Source: Agrobacterium vaccinii
GTDB taxonomy: Bacteria; Pseudomonadota; Alphaproteobacteria; Rhizobiales; Rhizobiaceae
Length of the DNA: 64,000 bases
Assembly (NCBI RefSeq): GCF_021310995.1
Contig: NZ_CP054151.1
Location: 971,501 to 1,035,500, forward strand
Direction: 5' to 3'
Shown piece after piece: positions 45,629 through 55,079 of this stretch (within the stretch, counting starts at the first letter, position 1; each line of letters begins with the position of its first letter). Made by a program: the position numbers and the translations under genes. The notes under the pieces were generated by a model, which had not been told where the DNA came from, did no database searches, and saw only the letters and a program-made list of their open reading frames with translations.

Positions 45629-46555
45629 CTAGTATGCGGGGTCGTTTACTGCAGAGGCACCACCACTATGGGCACCTCCTCCTTGAGCGGTATTATGGAT
45701 ATTTGAATCGACCAACTGCATCGTCGATGTGTCTTCGTTATGGTGCCACGTGAACCCTTTTTCGTCCGTAGTCTTGCTCTAGTTACCGTACTTTTCCTTC
45801 AATGGGGCAACGGCTTGCCCCACGTCGCCGTCCGGTCCTCGTGCAAGATTTCCTTTCATGTTGGATATGCGGGTCTGAATGGGCTGACCATCAGGACCAT
45901 TCTTCATGAAAGGTGAGAAATCCGGCTTTCCGTTTTTGTAACTTATGCCGTCTTGACCATAGTCTTTTAATGACTTTTCCGCATTTGTTCCTGGCTCGGG
46001 CGTCCACTTGCTATTGCCTGTTTCGCCTGACCATGTGCCTCCGCGGGGAATATTTTTGTACTTACCGCCATCCTTGTACTCGTCGACCTTTTTACGGCGG
46101 CATTCTTTTGTCTTGCATTTTTTAAGGTCTTCCTGGAGCTTTTTGTAAGCCTGGCCACGCTTAGACGCCCAGTACTTCGAAGCCGCTGCACTCTTTCTCA
46201 CGTGCTCCTCTAGAGCCTTGACCTTGCGTTGCGCGGCAGCCACCTGGCTAACCAACTTCTCGGCATAACGAGCAATCTTGGTGCCTTTTACGCCCGCTTT
46301 CGCAGCATCACCCCACCCTGGTACCAGGCCGAAAATATCAAGGCCGGCATCAGCCCAATTGCCAGACCAAGCATTGCCGATCGCGCTGGCTACATCGACA
46401 ACGCCGCCTACGACCGGCACAGACGAGGCCGCCAACCAACCGGCTTCCTTTGCGATCTCCGTGTAGCGCTGGTTGAGCATATCCACATCGGCGCGAGCAA
46501 GTTCCAGCTCGCGCGAGTCGGGAACATTAACGAGATCATCAAGGTGCTGGGTCAT
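45629..46555 (-). pseudogene. WHH-type HNH nuclease toxin with in-frame amber stop
   Basis: The frame from 46555 codes 258 residues and stops at TAG (45779-45781). Beyond it the same frame continues 49 more residues to TAG at 45629, including GFTWHHNEDTSTMQLVDSNIHNT and a terminal GGGAHSGG. This is the WHH signature of HNH/EndoVII-fold nuclease toxins, so the catalytic site lies behind the stop. The N-terminal part (SVPVVGGVVDVASAIGNAW...FGLVPGWGDAAKAG) is a pre-toxin region typical of polymorphic toxins, followed by a Lys-rich helix. As read normally the product has no active site. Readthrough or suppression cannot be excluded. Confidence 0.85.
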
Positions 46556-47028
46556 TGAGGCGCGCCTTTGGTCTGAAGCTCCTCGAGGTACTGCTCTTCG
46601 ACATCATCGTAAGGGACGCCAAGCATGTTGTTTTTCATATACTGCGGAAACCAGTAGTCGTTTTTGCTACGCGCAATCGCGTCGCCTTCCTGTTTCATCG
46701 TCGGTTCGAGATTGCAGCGCTCCATACGTTGCTCCTCGGATTGGTTACGGTCTTGCAAAATGCTGCGATACGGTTCGAACAAAAAGAAATCCGGGCCAAT
46801 ACGCCACATCAGCACGACGAACTGGATTTGGTAGATCGGATCCGAAAAACCAAAATGCTCGGAGTAGCGACGGCCCCAGCGTGTCATTTCGGCGGCCTGT
46901 GGTGATGGCGCCATGCCAGCAAAGCTAGGCAGATGTTTGGGAATTATTTCTTTCGTAAAATAATCGACGAAATCGTCGTCATCTTGGAGCATCGCATTCA
47001 TCTGCTTCGGGTCGAACTTGATGATCAT
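46552..47028 (-). CDS. T6SS-associated hypothetical protein
   Basis: A 158-residue soluble protein; the N-terminus is acidic (MLQDDDDFVDYF) and the core has aromatic runs (YQIQFVVLMWRIGPDFFLFEPYRSIL). No family recognised. Its stop overlaps the toxin start by 4 bases (ATGA), so the products are made together, and it lies directly before the toxin. A chaperone or loading role is a reasonable guess. Confidence 0.5.
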   Translation of the reverse strand: MIIKFDPKQMNAMLQDDDDFVDYFTKEIIPKHLPSFAGMAPSPQAAEMTRWGRRYSEHFGFSDPIYQIQFVVLMWRIGPDFFLFEPYRSILQDRNQSEEQRMERCNLEPTMKQEGDAIARSKNDYWFPQYMKNNMLGVPYDDVEEQYLEELQTKGAPQ

Positions 47029-47039
47029 TGTGCTATCCT

Positions 47040-47477
47040 TTAGAACTCATCGTCTGTGCCTTTCGCATCGTGTATAGATGCGAGCGAAATTACCTCACGA
47101 TGAAGCGTACCCGCATTCGCCGTGAATTTCAGAAGCTCATCGGGCCTGAGATCATGCTCGCAAAACCAAGCGTCAACACCTTTGAAAAAGGCCCCGTTCT
47201 GTTCAGGCGTAAAGATCGGAAGATATTGCCTTAGCGTACGAGGATCGTAAAAACGGAAGAAGTGTACGGTACCCCCCTCATCCTCAATAACGGTGAACTT
47301 GCGCAAGTGGCGCACAACATCGGCCAGTTGAAGTGGCGACCGCAAGAAAATTGACCATCGCTTTCCAAAACCATTGTCTATTAGCCAGTCGAGAACGCTT
47401 TCATCTGGTGCGATGCCGACAACCCAAGCGGTGTCGTCGCCAAATTCCTCCAGTGCCTGGCCGCGATAGAGAGTATT
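47040..47477 (-). pseudogene. DUF4123 T6SS adaptor, C-terminal half
   Basis: About 145 residues in frame: TLYRGQALEEFGDDTAWVVGIAP, WSIFLRSPLQLADVVRHLRKFTVIEDEGG, FFRFYDPRTLRQYLPIFTPEQ. These are the conserved C-terminal motifs of DUF4123 (Tap/TEC) adaptors that load effectors on VgrG. Upstream the frame closes at a TGA (47478), while another frame stays open to the IS630 edge at 47603 (SSLGGSDGSRIVTLGL...), which may be the remaining N-terminal part after a frameshift. The beginning of the gene is missing, apparently lost at the IS630 insertion. Confidence 0.75.
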
Positions 47478-47602
47478 TCAAGAACGCATCCTTCAGCCGC
47501 TAGAACACCTACAATACCGCCAACCTTCATCTCGCGGAGCCCAAGCGTGACTATTCGGCTGCCGTCGCTGCCACCTAGGGACGACATTCGGGCGGCGGCG
47601 GC

Positions 47603-48653
47603 TAGAGCGTTTCACCTTTTGACGGAACCATATCCTGCATTTCTGATGTAGTTTGCGCATTCGTCGGGTCGGATCGTTTCGACCAGCCCGCCAATATGCC
47701 GCCAGGTATCTTCGATGCTGCGCTTCTGTGCGTTGCGCATCCAGTGCTTTATCTTCGAGAAGGCCTGTTCGATTGGATTGAGGTCCGGCGAGTAGGGTGG
47801 CAGGAACCATAGCCGAGCACCGGCAGCCGTGATCGCCTGACGGACTGCCGCGGATTTGTGGCTGCCAAGATTGTCCATGACGACGATGTCGCCTGGCTTG
47901 AGAACCGGAACCAACTGCTGTTCGACATAGGCACGAAAGCACTGACCGTTGATCGGTCCGTCGAAGACACAAGGTGCTGCCAACCGATCCTTTCTCAATG
48001 CACCGAGGAATGTCAGCGTACGCCAGTGCCCATGCGGCGCAAACGCACGCAGTCGCTTGCCTTTGGGTCCCCAGCCCCTGATGGGTGTCATGTTGGTCTT
48101 GATCCAGGTCTCATCAATGAAGACCAGCCGTTCAGGATCGAGGTGATGCTGTAAGGTCTTCCATCGCTCTCTTCTACGGGCGACATCGGCACGCGCCTGT
48201 TCAAGGGCGAACAGCGTTTTTTTTAAAGCGCAGCCCCTCGCTGCGGATGAATTTCCAAATTGTATTGTGGGAGACGGCGATGCCTCGCAAGGCAAGTTCG
48301 GCCTTCAGTCCATGCAGTGTCAGGTGTGGATTCTGAGCGAGCCGTTCGGCAATGAAGCTGCGATGTGGCTCCAGGATGCGCTTGCGGTAACCACCCATCT
48401 TGCCTGGACGAACCGATCCGGTCGCACGATGGCGCTGAGACCATTTCACCACCGAAGACGCGGCCACATCAAAGCGCGCTGCAACGGCACGGACGCTTTC
48501 GCCGCTCGACACGGCTGCGACAACACGTTCACGAAGATCATTTGATATCGGTGCGGTCATCAGATGCTGGCCTCCATCCAGCCAACATCAGTGAATCACA
48601 TCAGAACTGATTTGGGAATCAAACCCGATTCAGAAAGACGTGGAAACGCTCTA
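47603..48653 (-). mobile_element. IS630-family element, copy 3 (complete)
   Basis: TA at 47603-47604 and 48652-48653 flank the inverted ends GAGCGTTTC...GAAACGCTC. Same orientation as copy 2. It cuts the DUF4123 gene on one side and abuts the hairpin after the cold-shock gene on the other. Confidence 0.9.
47612..48560 (-). CDS. IS630 transposase (copy 3)
   Basis: Same two-frame layout as copy 2: HTH frame 48201-48560, DDE frame from 47612, overlapping at the A8 run. All catalytic residues are present. Confidence 0.88.
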
Positions 48654-48657
48654 GAGA

Positions 48658-48700
48658 GCGAGGCCAGCTTGGTGCTGTTCAGCGGTCAGGCTGGCCTCGC
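48658..48700 (-). terminator. Hairpin after the cold-shock gene
   Basis: GCGAGGCCAGC (48658-48668) pairs perfectly with 48690-48700 around a 21-base loop. It lies 11 bases after the cold-shock stop, as a terminator should. The usual T-run is missing because the IS630 end begins almost immediately after the stem, suggesting the insertion displaced it. Confidence 0.6.
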
Positions 48701-48710
48701 GGCCCGCAGG

Positions 48711-48914
48711 TCAGAGCACGCTAACGTTCTCAGCCTTCGATTTTCCGGTCTTGCGGTCCTGGCCAACTTCGAAAGTGACCTTGTCACCTTCTCTCAGGGA
48801 CCCACCCTGCTGCAAGGCAGATACGTGAACGAACACGTCCGTTCCACCATTCTCAGGCGTAATGAAGCCAAATCCCTTGTCGTCATTGAAAAATTTAACT
48901 GTACCGGTAGCCAT
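48711..48914 (-). CDS. CspA-family cold-shock protein
   Basis: A 67-residue single-domain protein. [21 protein letters not shown] is RNP1 and [10 protein letters not shown] is RNP2 of the cold-shock domain, binding single-stranded RNA and DNA. AAAAGGAAT lies before the ATG. Length and sequence match the small rhizobial CspA paralogues, which act as RNA chaperones and are often not cold-specific. It is not part of the T6SS module; only the IS630 copy separates them. Confidence 0.95.
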   Translation of the reverse strand: MATGTVKFFNDDKGFGFITPENGGTDVFVHVSALQQGGSLREGDKVTFEVGQDRKTGKSKAENVSVL

Positions 48915-49184
48915 GAGAATTCCTTTTAATGTCCTGCAGCCACTTGACCCGCAGTAGGCTTTTTATCGCTCGTTTGCCTAACCGGCAACCTCCAACACCA
49001 AGATAGTTGCATCGAATTTTTTTGCGGACTGCTGATCGACTATTTGGCCGCGTTGACAGCCTCCTCAAGCGCTTCTTAACAGCTTCGAAACCAGGTGGGT
49101 TTGCAAAGATCATGGCTGACATTCTATCGTAGTCAACGGCGAATTTCTTGCGCATACCGGATGTCGGCACGCCTCTGCGAGTTC

Positions 49185-49360
49185 GGGGCCCGCATTTCTG
49201 GCGACATCTTCGGTCCGGGTGTCGGGATTGGCTTGCGCAAACTGGATGAAAAACTCGTCAACGATATAAATGATGCGCTCGACACACTCAAGAAAGAAGG
49301 GAGTTTCAAAACAATTAGCATGAAATCGTTCGGCATCTCATTGACCGATGATCAGCCATT
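49185..49360 (+). pseudogene. Polar amino-acid ABC binding protein, C-terminal fragment
   Basis: FGPGVGIGLRKLDEKLVNDINDALDTLKKEGSFKTISMKSFGI is the C-terminal end of family 3 solute-binding proteins (GVGLRK...L...N.A...L...G....I). The signal peptide and first lobe are absent. No transporter partners nearby. Confidence 0.65.
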
Positions 49361-49432
49361 GCGGCTATTGCAAATTTACCTATTCTGGATTGGGCGGGCG
49401 ACAGCGAAGGGTACCAGTCTTAATTCTATTAG

Positions 49433-49687
49433 GCCGAAGATCCGACGGCGATCTCAACTGACACCGAGGAAGGACGTCAGCGCATTCAGGATGCGTTTCG
49501 GATACACGATTGGGCGAAGGACCATAAGGACGCGCATATAGGTGGCACGATGCAGCCGGTGCAGAACATCCCGGCGTTCAGCCCATACTACGTTGAGTTT
49601 GATGAGTATTTCGGCGGGTACAATTTTGGCGGCGGCAACGCCCAACTCGATTTCCGTGACATGAAGTTTGATTGGGCGTGTGGCTGA
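49433..49687 (+). pseudogene. C-terminal fragment of an unidentified protein
   Basis: The frame reads AEDPTAISTDTEEGRQRIQDAF...MQPVQNIPAFSPYY...EYFGGYNFGGGNAQLDF and ends in WACG. The composition is protein-like but begins after a stop codon without a start, so it looks like a truncated gene end. No family assigned. Confidence 0.35.
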
Positions 49688-50179
49688 CGAAAGTGCCAAC
49701 GGCAGTCGTCGACCATCCAGCTGCGGACCGTCTCGCTCGGAACTCGCAAGCAACATCACGCTCTGCCACTTTCTCGGTCACCAGAGTCGCTTCAAAAATT
49801 CGGATAATGCTTCTGAACCATGGCTGCCGAGTAGTTACGAATACCATCATTGTTCCGCTTGTTGGACGGTCGGCCGATGCAGATCGCACTTGCTCATCGA
49901 AATCAGTCCCATCTGCGATCTTCCAGGCGTCAACCAGACATGGAGAGTGTGACATTCCAATTTTGCAGAAACAGAACACTTTAACTTTGCGGCTACAAAT
50001 GGTGTCAAAGCTGATTAGAGATACGCCGCCGCTGGCCCGTTAGAAATGCGACATTGTTACCAAGGATTAGCCCCCGACCATAGCGGCTGGACCGGGTTTC
50101 AAGTGTAGAAAGGGGCGGGATGGAAACCTGTTCGGCTTTAACTTCCTCAGTCGCTACAATCACTTCGCACCAACTGCGG
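49688..50179. other. Intergenic stretch without a supported gene
   Basis: About 490 bases. An open frame on the minus strand (49578-49979) looks partly protein-like (DEQVRSASADRPTSGTMM) but overlaps the fragment on the plus strand and has no recognisable motif, so I do not call it. Confidence 0.35.
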
Positions 50180-50728
50180 TCATTCGCTAAGAGGAGCCAT
50201 AATTGCGGAGCTGTCGACAATATTAGCGAAATCGGATTTGAGATGGGCCATGGTGACATCAAAAATCGCACGAGCGGAGAGATTCTCATCGGGAAGGTCG
50301 AAGCCCACGACTGCATCGCGGACCACCACCATCTTGAAACCAAGATCCGACCCAGCTCGAACGGTCGTGTTAACGCAATAACCTGCAACGGCACCCGTGA
50401 CGACGACAGTCTCTATACGACTGTCCTGGAGATAGTTTTCCATGTCGGTCGATGCGAAGGGCGATGATGTGCTTTTGACAAAAACGGGGTCCCCGCAAAG
50501 GGGTGCGACGCCTGGCATCACCCGTTGTGCTGGTGCACCTGGGTGCATCGGCGATGTCGGATCGGGGTCGCCATGATGAACGTGGATTACCGTCCCACCG
50601 TCCTTACGAAATTTCGCAGCCAGTTCAGCGATCTTGACGATGGCATTGCCATGGACATGATCCCGCCCGCCATCTAGGCGGTCCTGCACGTACATTTGCA
50701 TATCAACGATAACAAGAGCTTTTTTCAA
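50180..50728 (-). CDS. Isochorismatase-family cysteine hydrolase
   Basis: A 182-residue enzyme. KKALVIVDMQ holds the catalytic Asp, VFVKSTSSPF the Lys and VVTGAVAGYCVNTTVRAGSDLGF the Cys of the Asp-Lys-Cys triad. I set the start at TTG 50728 (LKKALVIVDMQ), because upstream sequence (MLWLFAGILTH...) does not fit the family. Relatives cleave nicotinamide, N-carbamoyl compounds, isochorismate or peroxyureidoacrylate; specificity cannot be read here. It stands alone. Confidence 0.85.
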   Translation of the reverse strand: MKKALVIVDMQMYVQDRLDGGRDHVHGNAIVKIAELAAKFRKDGGTVIHVHHGDPDPTSPMHPGAPAQRVMPGVAPLCGDPVFVKSTSSPFASTDMENYLQDSRIETVVVTGAVAGYCVNTTVRAGSDLGFKMVVVRDAVVGFDLPDENLSARAIFDVTMAHLKSDFANIVDSSAIMAPLSE

Positions 50729-51250
50729 AATCCGTGATCCTGTCGTGGGTCTGTAAAGGCCATAGTCTTGCCTATCATGTGTCAAAATGCCGGCAAAGAG
50801 CCAAAGCAACCTTCATTCAGCTGTTTCCATTCGAGTGATAGCCTTTTGCCGTGAAGATGGATGCATTCAGCGGTTGGGCGTGCGCGGCATGCCAAACTAT
50901 TTGGCCAATTGCGCCTTGTCGACAGCATCACCGGCGGCAGAACCAGACCCAGAATCTCGTCGCACATCACGTCACAGACCAGCTTCCAACCCGACCCACG
51001 CCACTGTTCGCCCGGCGCGCTCGCTTCGCTCTCCGTCATCAACTGATCTCTTTGTTGAGGGAGATAGAAGGCCAACAGAGACTTGGCAAACGGGCACGGC
51101 TTAAGTAACAAATGCAATCAGTAGCACGGTTTAGAATGTCTACAGGGCGGATCTGGACGGTGTCGAAGTCCTCGTCGAATGCCGCCGGATCATGCAGTTT
51201 CCGCGATCTCTGCTACCGGCCTCTCTCAGGCGTCATTGGGCGATAGAACT
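50729..51250. other. Intergenic stretch, no supported gene
   Basis: About 520 bases with overlapping short frames on both strands and no recognisable protein. It lies between two minus-strand genes. Confidence 0.35.
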
Positions 51251-51661
51251 TTAGATTTCGTGGGCGCGAGCGTCGCTTCGATCGCTCTCTAGTGCATGGG
51301 TAATCTTCAGATACCGCTCGCGTGCATTGGCGACAGCGTCGTGGTTTTCAATCGCCCATTTGCTCAAGACATCGAGTGCTTGCCAAAGCGAATGGCCGAG
51401 CGGAGTCAGGCGGTAGTCAACGCGCGGCGGGATAACAGGCGTAACAATCCTGTCCACAAGCCCGTCTTTTTCTAGTTCACGAAGAACGCTTGTCAAAGAC
51501 TTATGCGTGATGTCGCCGATATCTCGCTTCAGCTCGGAAAACCGCTTTGGTTTTTCTTCAAGCACGCCAATGAGAAGGATCGCCCACTTGCTCCCTATAA
51601 CCGAGAGCAATTCGCGTACCGGTAGGCAAGCAGGATGCTCTACAAGGATATGCGGTATCAT
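51251..51661 (-). CDS. HxlR-family transcriptional regulator
   Basis: A 136-residue winged-helix protein. PVRELLSVIGSKWAILLIGVLEEKPKRFSELKRDIGDITHKSLTSVLRELEKDGLVDRIV and YRLTPLGHSLW are the HxlR core. The ATG at 51661 is chosen as the longer frame adds 44 unrelated residues. Many HxlR proteins sense aldehydes or oxidants through a cysteine; the one before PVREL (HPACLPVREL) is in the usual place. Divergent from the hemerythrin gene, which it may regulate. Confidence 0.88.
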   Translation of the reverse strand: MIPHILVEHPACLPVRELLSVIGSKWAILLIGVLEEKPKRFSELKRDIGDITHKSLTSVLRELEKDGLVDRIVTPVIPPRVDYRLTPLGHSLWQALDVLSKWAIENHDAVANARERYLKITHALESDRSDARAHEI

Positions 51662-51834
51662 CAAGGAAACCTCTGTAGCTTTAAAGTGCCGTCTTGTGTC
51701 GTCTGTTAAACATCTTAGATGGTAGTCCAGTTGCCTGCGGATACAACGCGATATTGGGATAGTCCCAGCAAAGCTGTCTTGCAGAACCTTCAAATGAGCG
51801 GGCCGCGACGGCTCGCAACCGATGGGCCGTTTCC

Positions 51835-52395
51835 ATGAATGTATTTGACCTTCTCAACGACGAAGCAAGACCCAAAGCTCCACTTATCCCAGGCGCCACA
51901 ATGGCAGATCGCACCGCAGGAAGACGGCTTGCGCTAATCCACGACATGCATTTGGAAGCTCTTGATGAAACCATGGACATGATGCGTCAAGTCGAGGTTG
52001 GCGAAACGCGTGTCGAGGAATTTGCAGAACATCTCGACACACTGGAGATGACGAGAAATTATGCGAAATTTGGAAATCTATGTGGTCGGGAATGCAAATT
52101 TTTGGATTTTCATCACACCGCAGAGGACACCACAATTTTTCCTGTCATCCACGCCAAAGGCAGCGACGGCATGAGGCGCGTGATCGTGCGCCTTGCTGAA
52201 GAGCATGTCGTCATTCACGAGTTGCTTGTGAAATTGGCCGGGCATGTCGCGGCCATTCGGGCTAGGCCAGGCCCTGAAAACTTTTCAGAAGCCAAGGCCA
52301 CCCTGCTCGTGCTCGACCAGGTTGTTCGGTCGCATTTCGGTTACGAACAAAATCAACTGGAAGAAGCTATCGGCTACTACAATGCCATGCCATAG
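51835..52395 (+). CDS. Hemerythrin HHE-domain protein
   Basis: A 186-residue helical protein. Putative iron ligands are spread as in HHE domains: HDMHLEALDE (about 36-45), FLDFHHTAEDTTIFPVI (about 90-105), LAEEHVVIHELL (about 121-132) and SHFGYEQNQLEEAI (about 168). Such proteins bind O2 or NO at a di-iron site or act in stress. Starts with ATG at 51835 and divergent from the HxlR regulator over 173 bases. Confidence 0.8.
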   Translation: MNVFDLLNDEARPKAPLIPGATMADRTAGRRLALIHDMHLEALDETMDMMRQVEVGETRVEEFAEHLDTLEMTRNYAKFGNLCGRECKFLDFHHTAEDTTIFPVIHAKGSDGMRRVIVRLAEEHVVIHELLVKLAGHVAAIRARPGPENFSEAKATLLVLDQVVRSHFGYEQNQLEEAIGYYNAMP

Positions 52396-52537
52396 CATCG
52401 AACATTACCACGATTTCACTCTCATATTGACGGCCAACGATCCCGACATTTAGATCGAAGTAATCACCCACCCAATCACCGACGACATTGATCGAAAATG
52501 AGCAATACGAAAAGCAAGCCGCTTGGAACAACACGCC

Positions 52538-52675
52538 CTACCATTCAACAGAGAAGAGATAGCCATAACCGATCTTGATCAGTGTTCCGAGTGATGGCTG
52601 GCTGGTTGGCACGCCAAAACCCAGAAACGACAGGGTCTCTTCTGAAAAAAGCGGAACGGCCAGATTGAGATTTCC
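52538..52675 (-). pseudogene. DppC-type ABC permease, C-terminal fragment
   Basis: The segment LFSEETLSFLGFGVPTSQPSLGTLIKIG matches the conserved loop and last helix region of dipeptide permeases. Only ~45 residues remain. The rest of 52396-53081 contains no supported gene. Confidence 0.55.
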
Positions 52676-53081
52676 AAGTTCGTTGGGGTCCCAGTCAGTC
52701 ACGTCGGCAATTTGGACATCCATTGGTCTCTCCGCTCGATGATTTTCGAGGAAGCATAGGACGCTCGGCAAACTTTCAATTACCGGCGTCGGCGCAGCGC
52801 GTGTATCCCTTTGGAGGCGATGTATCCTTCCAGTCGTACCATGTCGTCCATGACAGTCGTTTCCATGATCAAAGCACCCGATTTGGTAGGCAAAGCTGGC
52901 GGCGATTATGCTCTGCCCACATGCTTCAAAATGAAATCTGTTAATCGGCTAACAGACTTCGTTTGCGCCGCGAGCAACGTCGCTGCCAAGGCCCAAGAAC
53001 GTTAACTTGCTTGGAAAACGGATCACATCCCTAGATTAACCGGTTCTCGAAACCAATATGGCGGTCATTAACCGGCAAGCT

Positions 53082-53987
53082 TCACCCGATTGCGGCTGCC
53101 ACCAGAACCCGGTCGGCTGCGCGAGCCATAGATGACGAATGGCGCAGGCGATCACGCCACATGACCTCCGTCTCTGCGATCGAGCGTGCCATCATTGGAT
53201 CGGAACGTTCAGCCCAGACCCATAATCGCGTCGCGCGATCGTGTCCGATGACAATGCGCGTGAGTGCGTCGCGCGCCAGCCTGTCTAATGCATCAAGCGC
53301 CGCGTGCTGGATTGTCGCCTCCGATTCCTCATCCAAGACGAAATAGGTCGGATCTTCCGTCAGCCGTGGCGCGATGGCGAGGTCCAGCAGGACTTCGTAA
53401 GCGCGCTGCCCGCCTTTCCTTGCCAGCCAGGCGAACAGGTCAAACGGGTCCACGCGCAGTGCCAGCAGCGCCCGTACCAGCGCCTCGGAAATTCCGCCGT
53501 CATACGACTGATCCTGTGCCTCCCTTTCAAGCCGTAGCGGCGCTGGGTCGCCACACTCGAACCAGCCGAGAGCAGCACGGCACAACAACGTCCTTACTGC
53601 ATCCTGTTCATCGAACGACCACCGCCACGGTGTCAGGCGTATTATGACCTCCAGAAACGAGGCGTACGAGTCAAAGTCAAGGTCGAGGAGAAATAGCGTA
53701 AGTCCACGCGGCAACCAGTACAAGAACGTCTCACGCCCGCCGGAACAATTCGGATGCTCGTGATAAATGTGTGCGAAGCTTGTAGCTGGCGCGCGGCGGG
53801 GATTAGGCTGCCGTCGTGTCTCCTCTTCCGTCTCCGGCGTGAAGCACTGCCGGCACCAATTCCACGAGGGTCGATGACGTATGAAGGCCGCATATAGCTG
53901 ATCGAGACAGGCATCTGGATCAGGAGGAGCGATGTCAAAGCGATGAAAAATCGGCTCTGGGTTTCGAACTGGGGGCTGAGATTTCAT
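53082..53987 (-). CDS. Conserved unknown with CxxC...HxxC motif (paralogue of 9.5 kb gene)
   Basis: A 301-residue protein homologous to the one at 9503-10405: FHRFDIAPPDPDACLDQLYAAF, WCRQCF (C45, C48), EHPNCSGGRETFLYWLPRGL (H78, C81), PFDLFAWLAR and SVxETE-like ending. The shared Cys/His quartet suggests a metal site. I choose ATG 53987; TTG 53996 is possible. A palindrome covers the start codon. No function assigned. Confidence 0.65.
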   Translation of the reverse strand: MKSQPPVRNPEPIFHRFDIAPPDPDACLDQLYAAFIRHRPSWNWCRQCFTPETEEETRRQPNPRRAPATSFAHIYHEHPNCSGGRETFLYWLPRGLTLFLLDLDFDSYASFLEVIIRLTPWRWSFDEQDAVRTLLCRAALGWFECGDPAPLRLEREAQDQSYDGGISEALVRALLALRVDPFDLFAWLARKGGQRAYEVLLDLAIAPRLTEDPTYFVLDEESEATIQHAALDALDRLARDALTRIVIGHDRATRLWVWAERSDPMMARSIAETEVMWRDRLRHSSSMARAADRVLVAAAIG

Positions 53988-54003
53988 AACATCCAAATGT
54001 TAT
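53986..54003. promoter_or_regulatory. Inverted repeat overlapping a start codon
   Basis: ATAACAT (53986-53992) and ATGTTAT (53997-54003) form a perfect 7-bp inverted repeat with a 4-base loop overlapping the ATG of the preceding-strand gene. It could be a protein operator or an mRNA hairpin that hides the start. Confidence 0.35.
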
Positions 54004-54197
54004 AGTGCGTAAGAAGCACGATCTTCTAATTCTCTGAAGGACTTTTCACGTATCAATTTATATTTGGAATTAATTATTAATAAACGGATTCACATATCCC
54101 AGTAAAATATTGTGTTACATTAGGGGGATGAAATTCGCCAGAATGGGCTGGGCAAAAAACATCCCCGAGAGCGTCTATAAAAATCGGGCTATTTCCG

Positions 54198-55079
54198 TCA
54201 TGACTCAACATACCGTTGTAGAACCGTACCCAATCTAGCGAGATTTGCTTTGAGATTGTCATACCCGAGGGTTTTCTCGCGTGTAACCTCATCCATATAA
54301 AGCTTGCGGTTAAGCTCGATCTGGATGCTGTGGCGGTTTTTCTCTGGTGCGTTATAGGCGGACACGAGCTCCGCGCCACGAAATGGCACGTTGAGAGAAA
54401 CGGAATAGCCGAAACTTTCGAGCGTTCTGATGACCAATTGCACGAATTCCGGCTCACTGCTCGTCCCGTCATAATCCCCGACAACAATGTCTTTTCGCAC
54501 AGTTCCTGCCGGGTCAGGCGATAGGGCGTGGCCTATGGCGGGCATGGAGTGGCAGTTTACGTGGTAGACGCGACCGAAAGCGGCGTAAGTCTTATCCAGC
54601 AACCGGACCAATTGCTGATGATAGGGGCGCCAGTAGGTATCGATGCGCTTTTCAAGGTCGTTGACGGTCAGTTTCCGGCAATACATAGGCTGGTCTCCCC
54701 AGGCAAAACGCCAGGTCAGGCCCATTCCGCGACGCGCCGAGGCGCTGTCTCGCACTGCATGCGGCCACGCGCCATCGATAAGCTCCAGATCAACATCTTG
54801 CAGTGAGCGGTTGAGATCGAGAAAGCTTCGCGGGAAGTGAGCCAGAAGCATGGGAGCGCCGATGGAAGGCGCAAAGCCGAACAGGTCGTCGACATAAGTA
54901 TCGGACGCCATCAACACCAGTTCGTCGGAGACGGCCCGCTCGAAATCAGTTGGGACAATCAGGCCGCTATGGGGCGAGTCGAACACCATGGGGATGGACT
55001 GCGCACTTGGCGGCAGGATGGACAGAACGCCCTCGATATCTAGAGGCGAAATCGAAAAATCTTTCATGCCATATTCCAT
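54198..55079 (-). CDS. N-formylglutamate amidohydrolase-family protein
   Basis: A 293-residue member of the FGase family: VFDSPHSGLIVP, DTYVDDLFGF, RSFLDLNRSLQDVD, VNCHSMP and RNRHSIQIELNRKLYM supply probable zinc and substrate residues. These enzymes release formate or related acids from N-substituted Glu/Asp. It is the last gene of the operon, its ATG adjoining the ggt stop (TGAATG); ATG 55067 (MKDFSIS) is an alternative. Probably completes breakdown of an N-modified amino acid imported by the ABC system. Confidence 0.88.
   Translation of the reverse strand: MEYGMKDFSISPLDIEGVLSILPPSAQSIPMVFDSPHSGLIVPTDFERAVSDELVLMASDTYVDDLFGFAPSIGAPMLLAHFPRSFLDLNRSLQDVDLELIDGAWPHAVRDSASARRGMGLTWRFAWGDQPMYCRKLTVNDLEKRIDTYWRPYHQQLVRLLDKTYAAFGRVYHVNCHSMPAIGHALSPDPAGTVRKDIVVGDYDGTSSEPEFVQLVIRTLESFGYSVSLNVPFRGAELVSAYNAPEKNRHSIQIELNRKLYMDEVTREKTLGYDNLKANLARLGTVLQRYVES

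Noticed and set aside
29398..48654. A complete type VI secretion system
   Set aside because: Only spike, adaptor, effector and immunity genes are present; no sheath, baseplate, membrane-complex or ClpV genes.
49578..49979. 133-codon minus-strand frame with partly protein-like sequence
   Set aside because: No start signal or motif, and it overlaps a more plausible fragment on the other strand.
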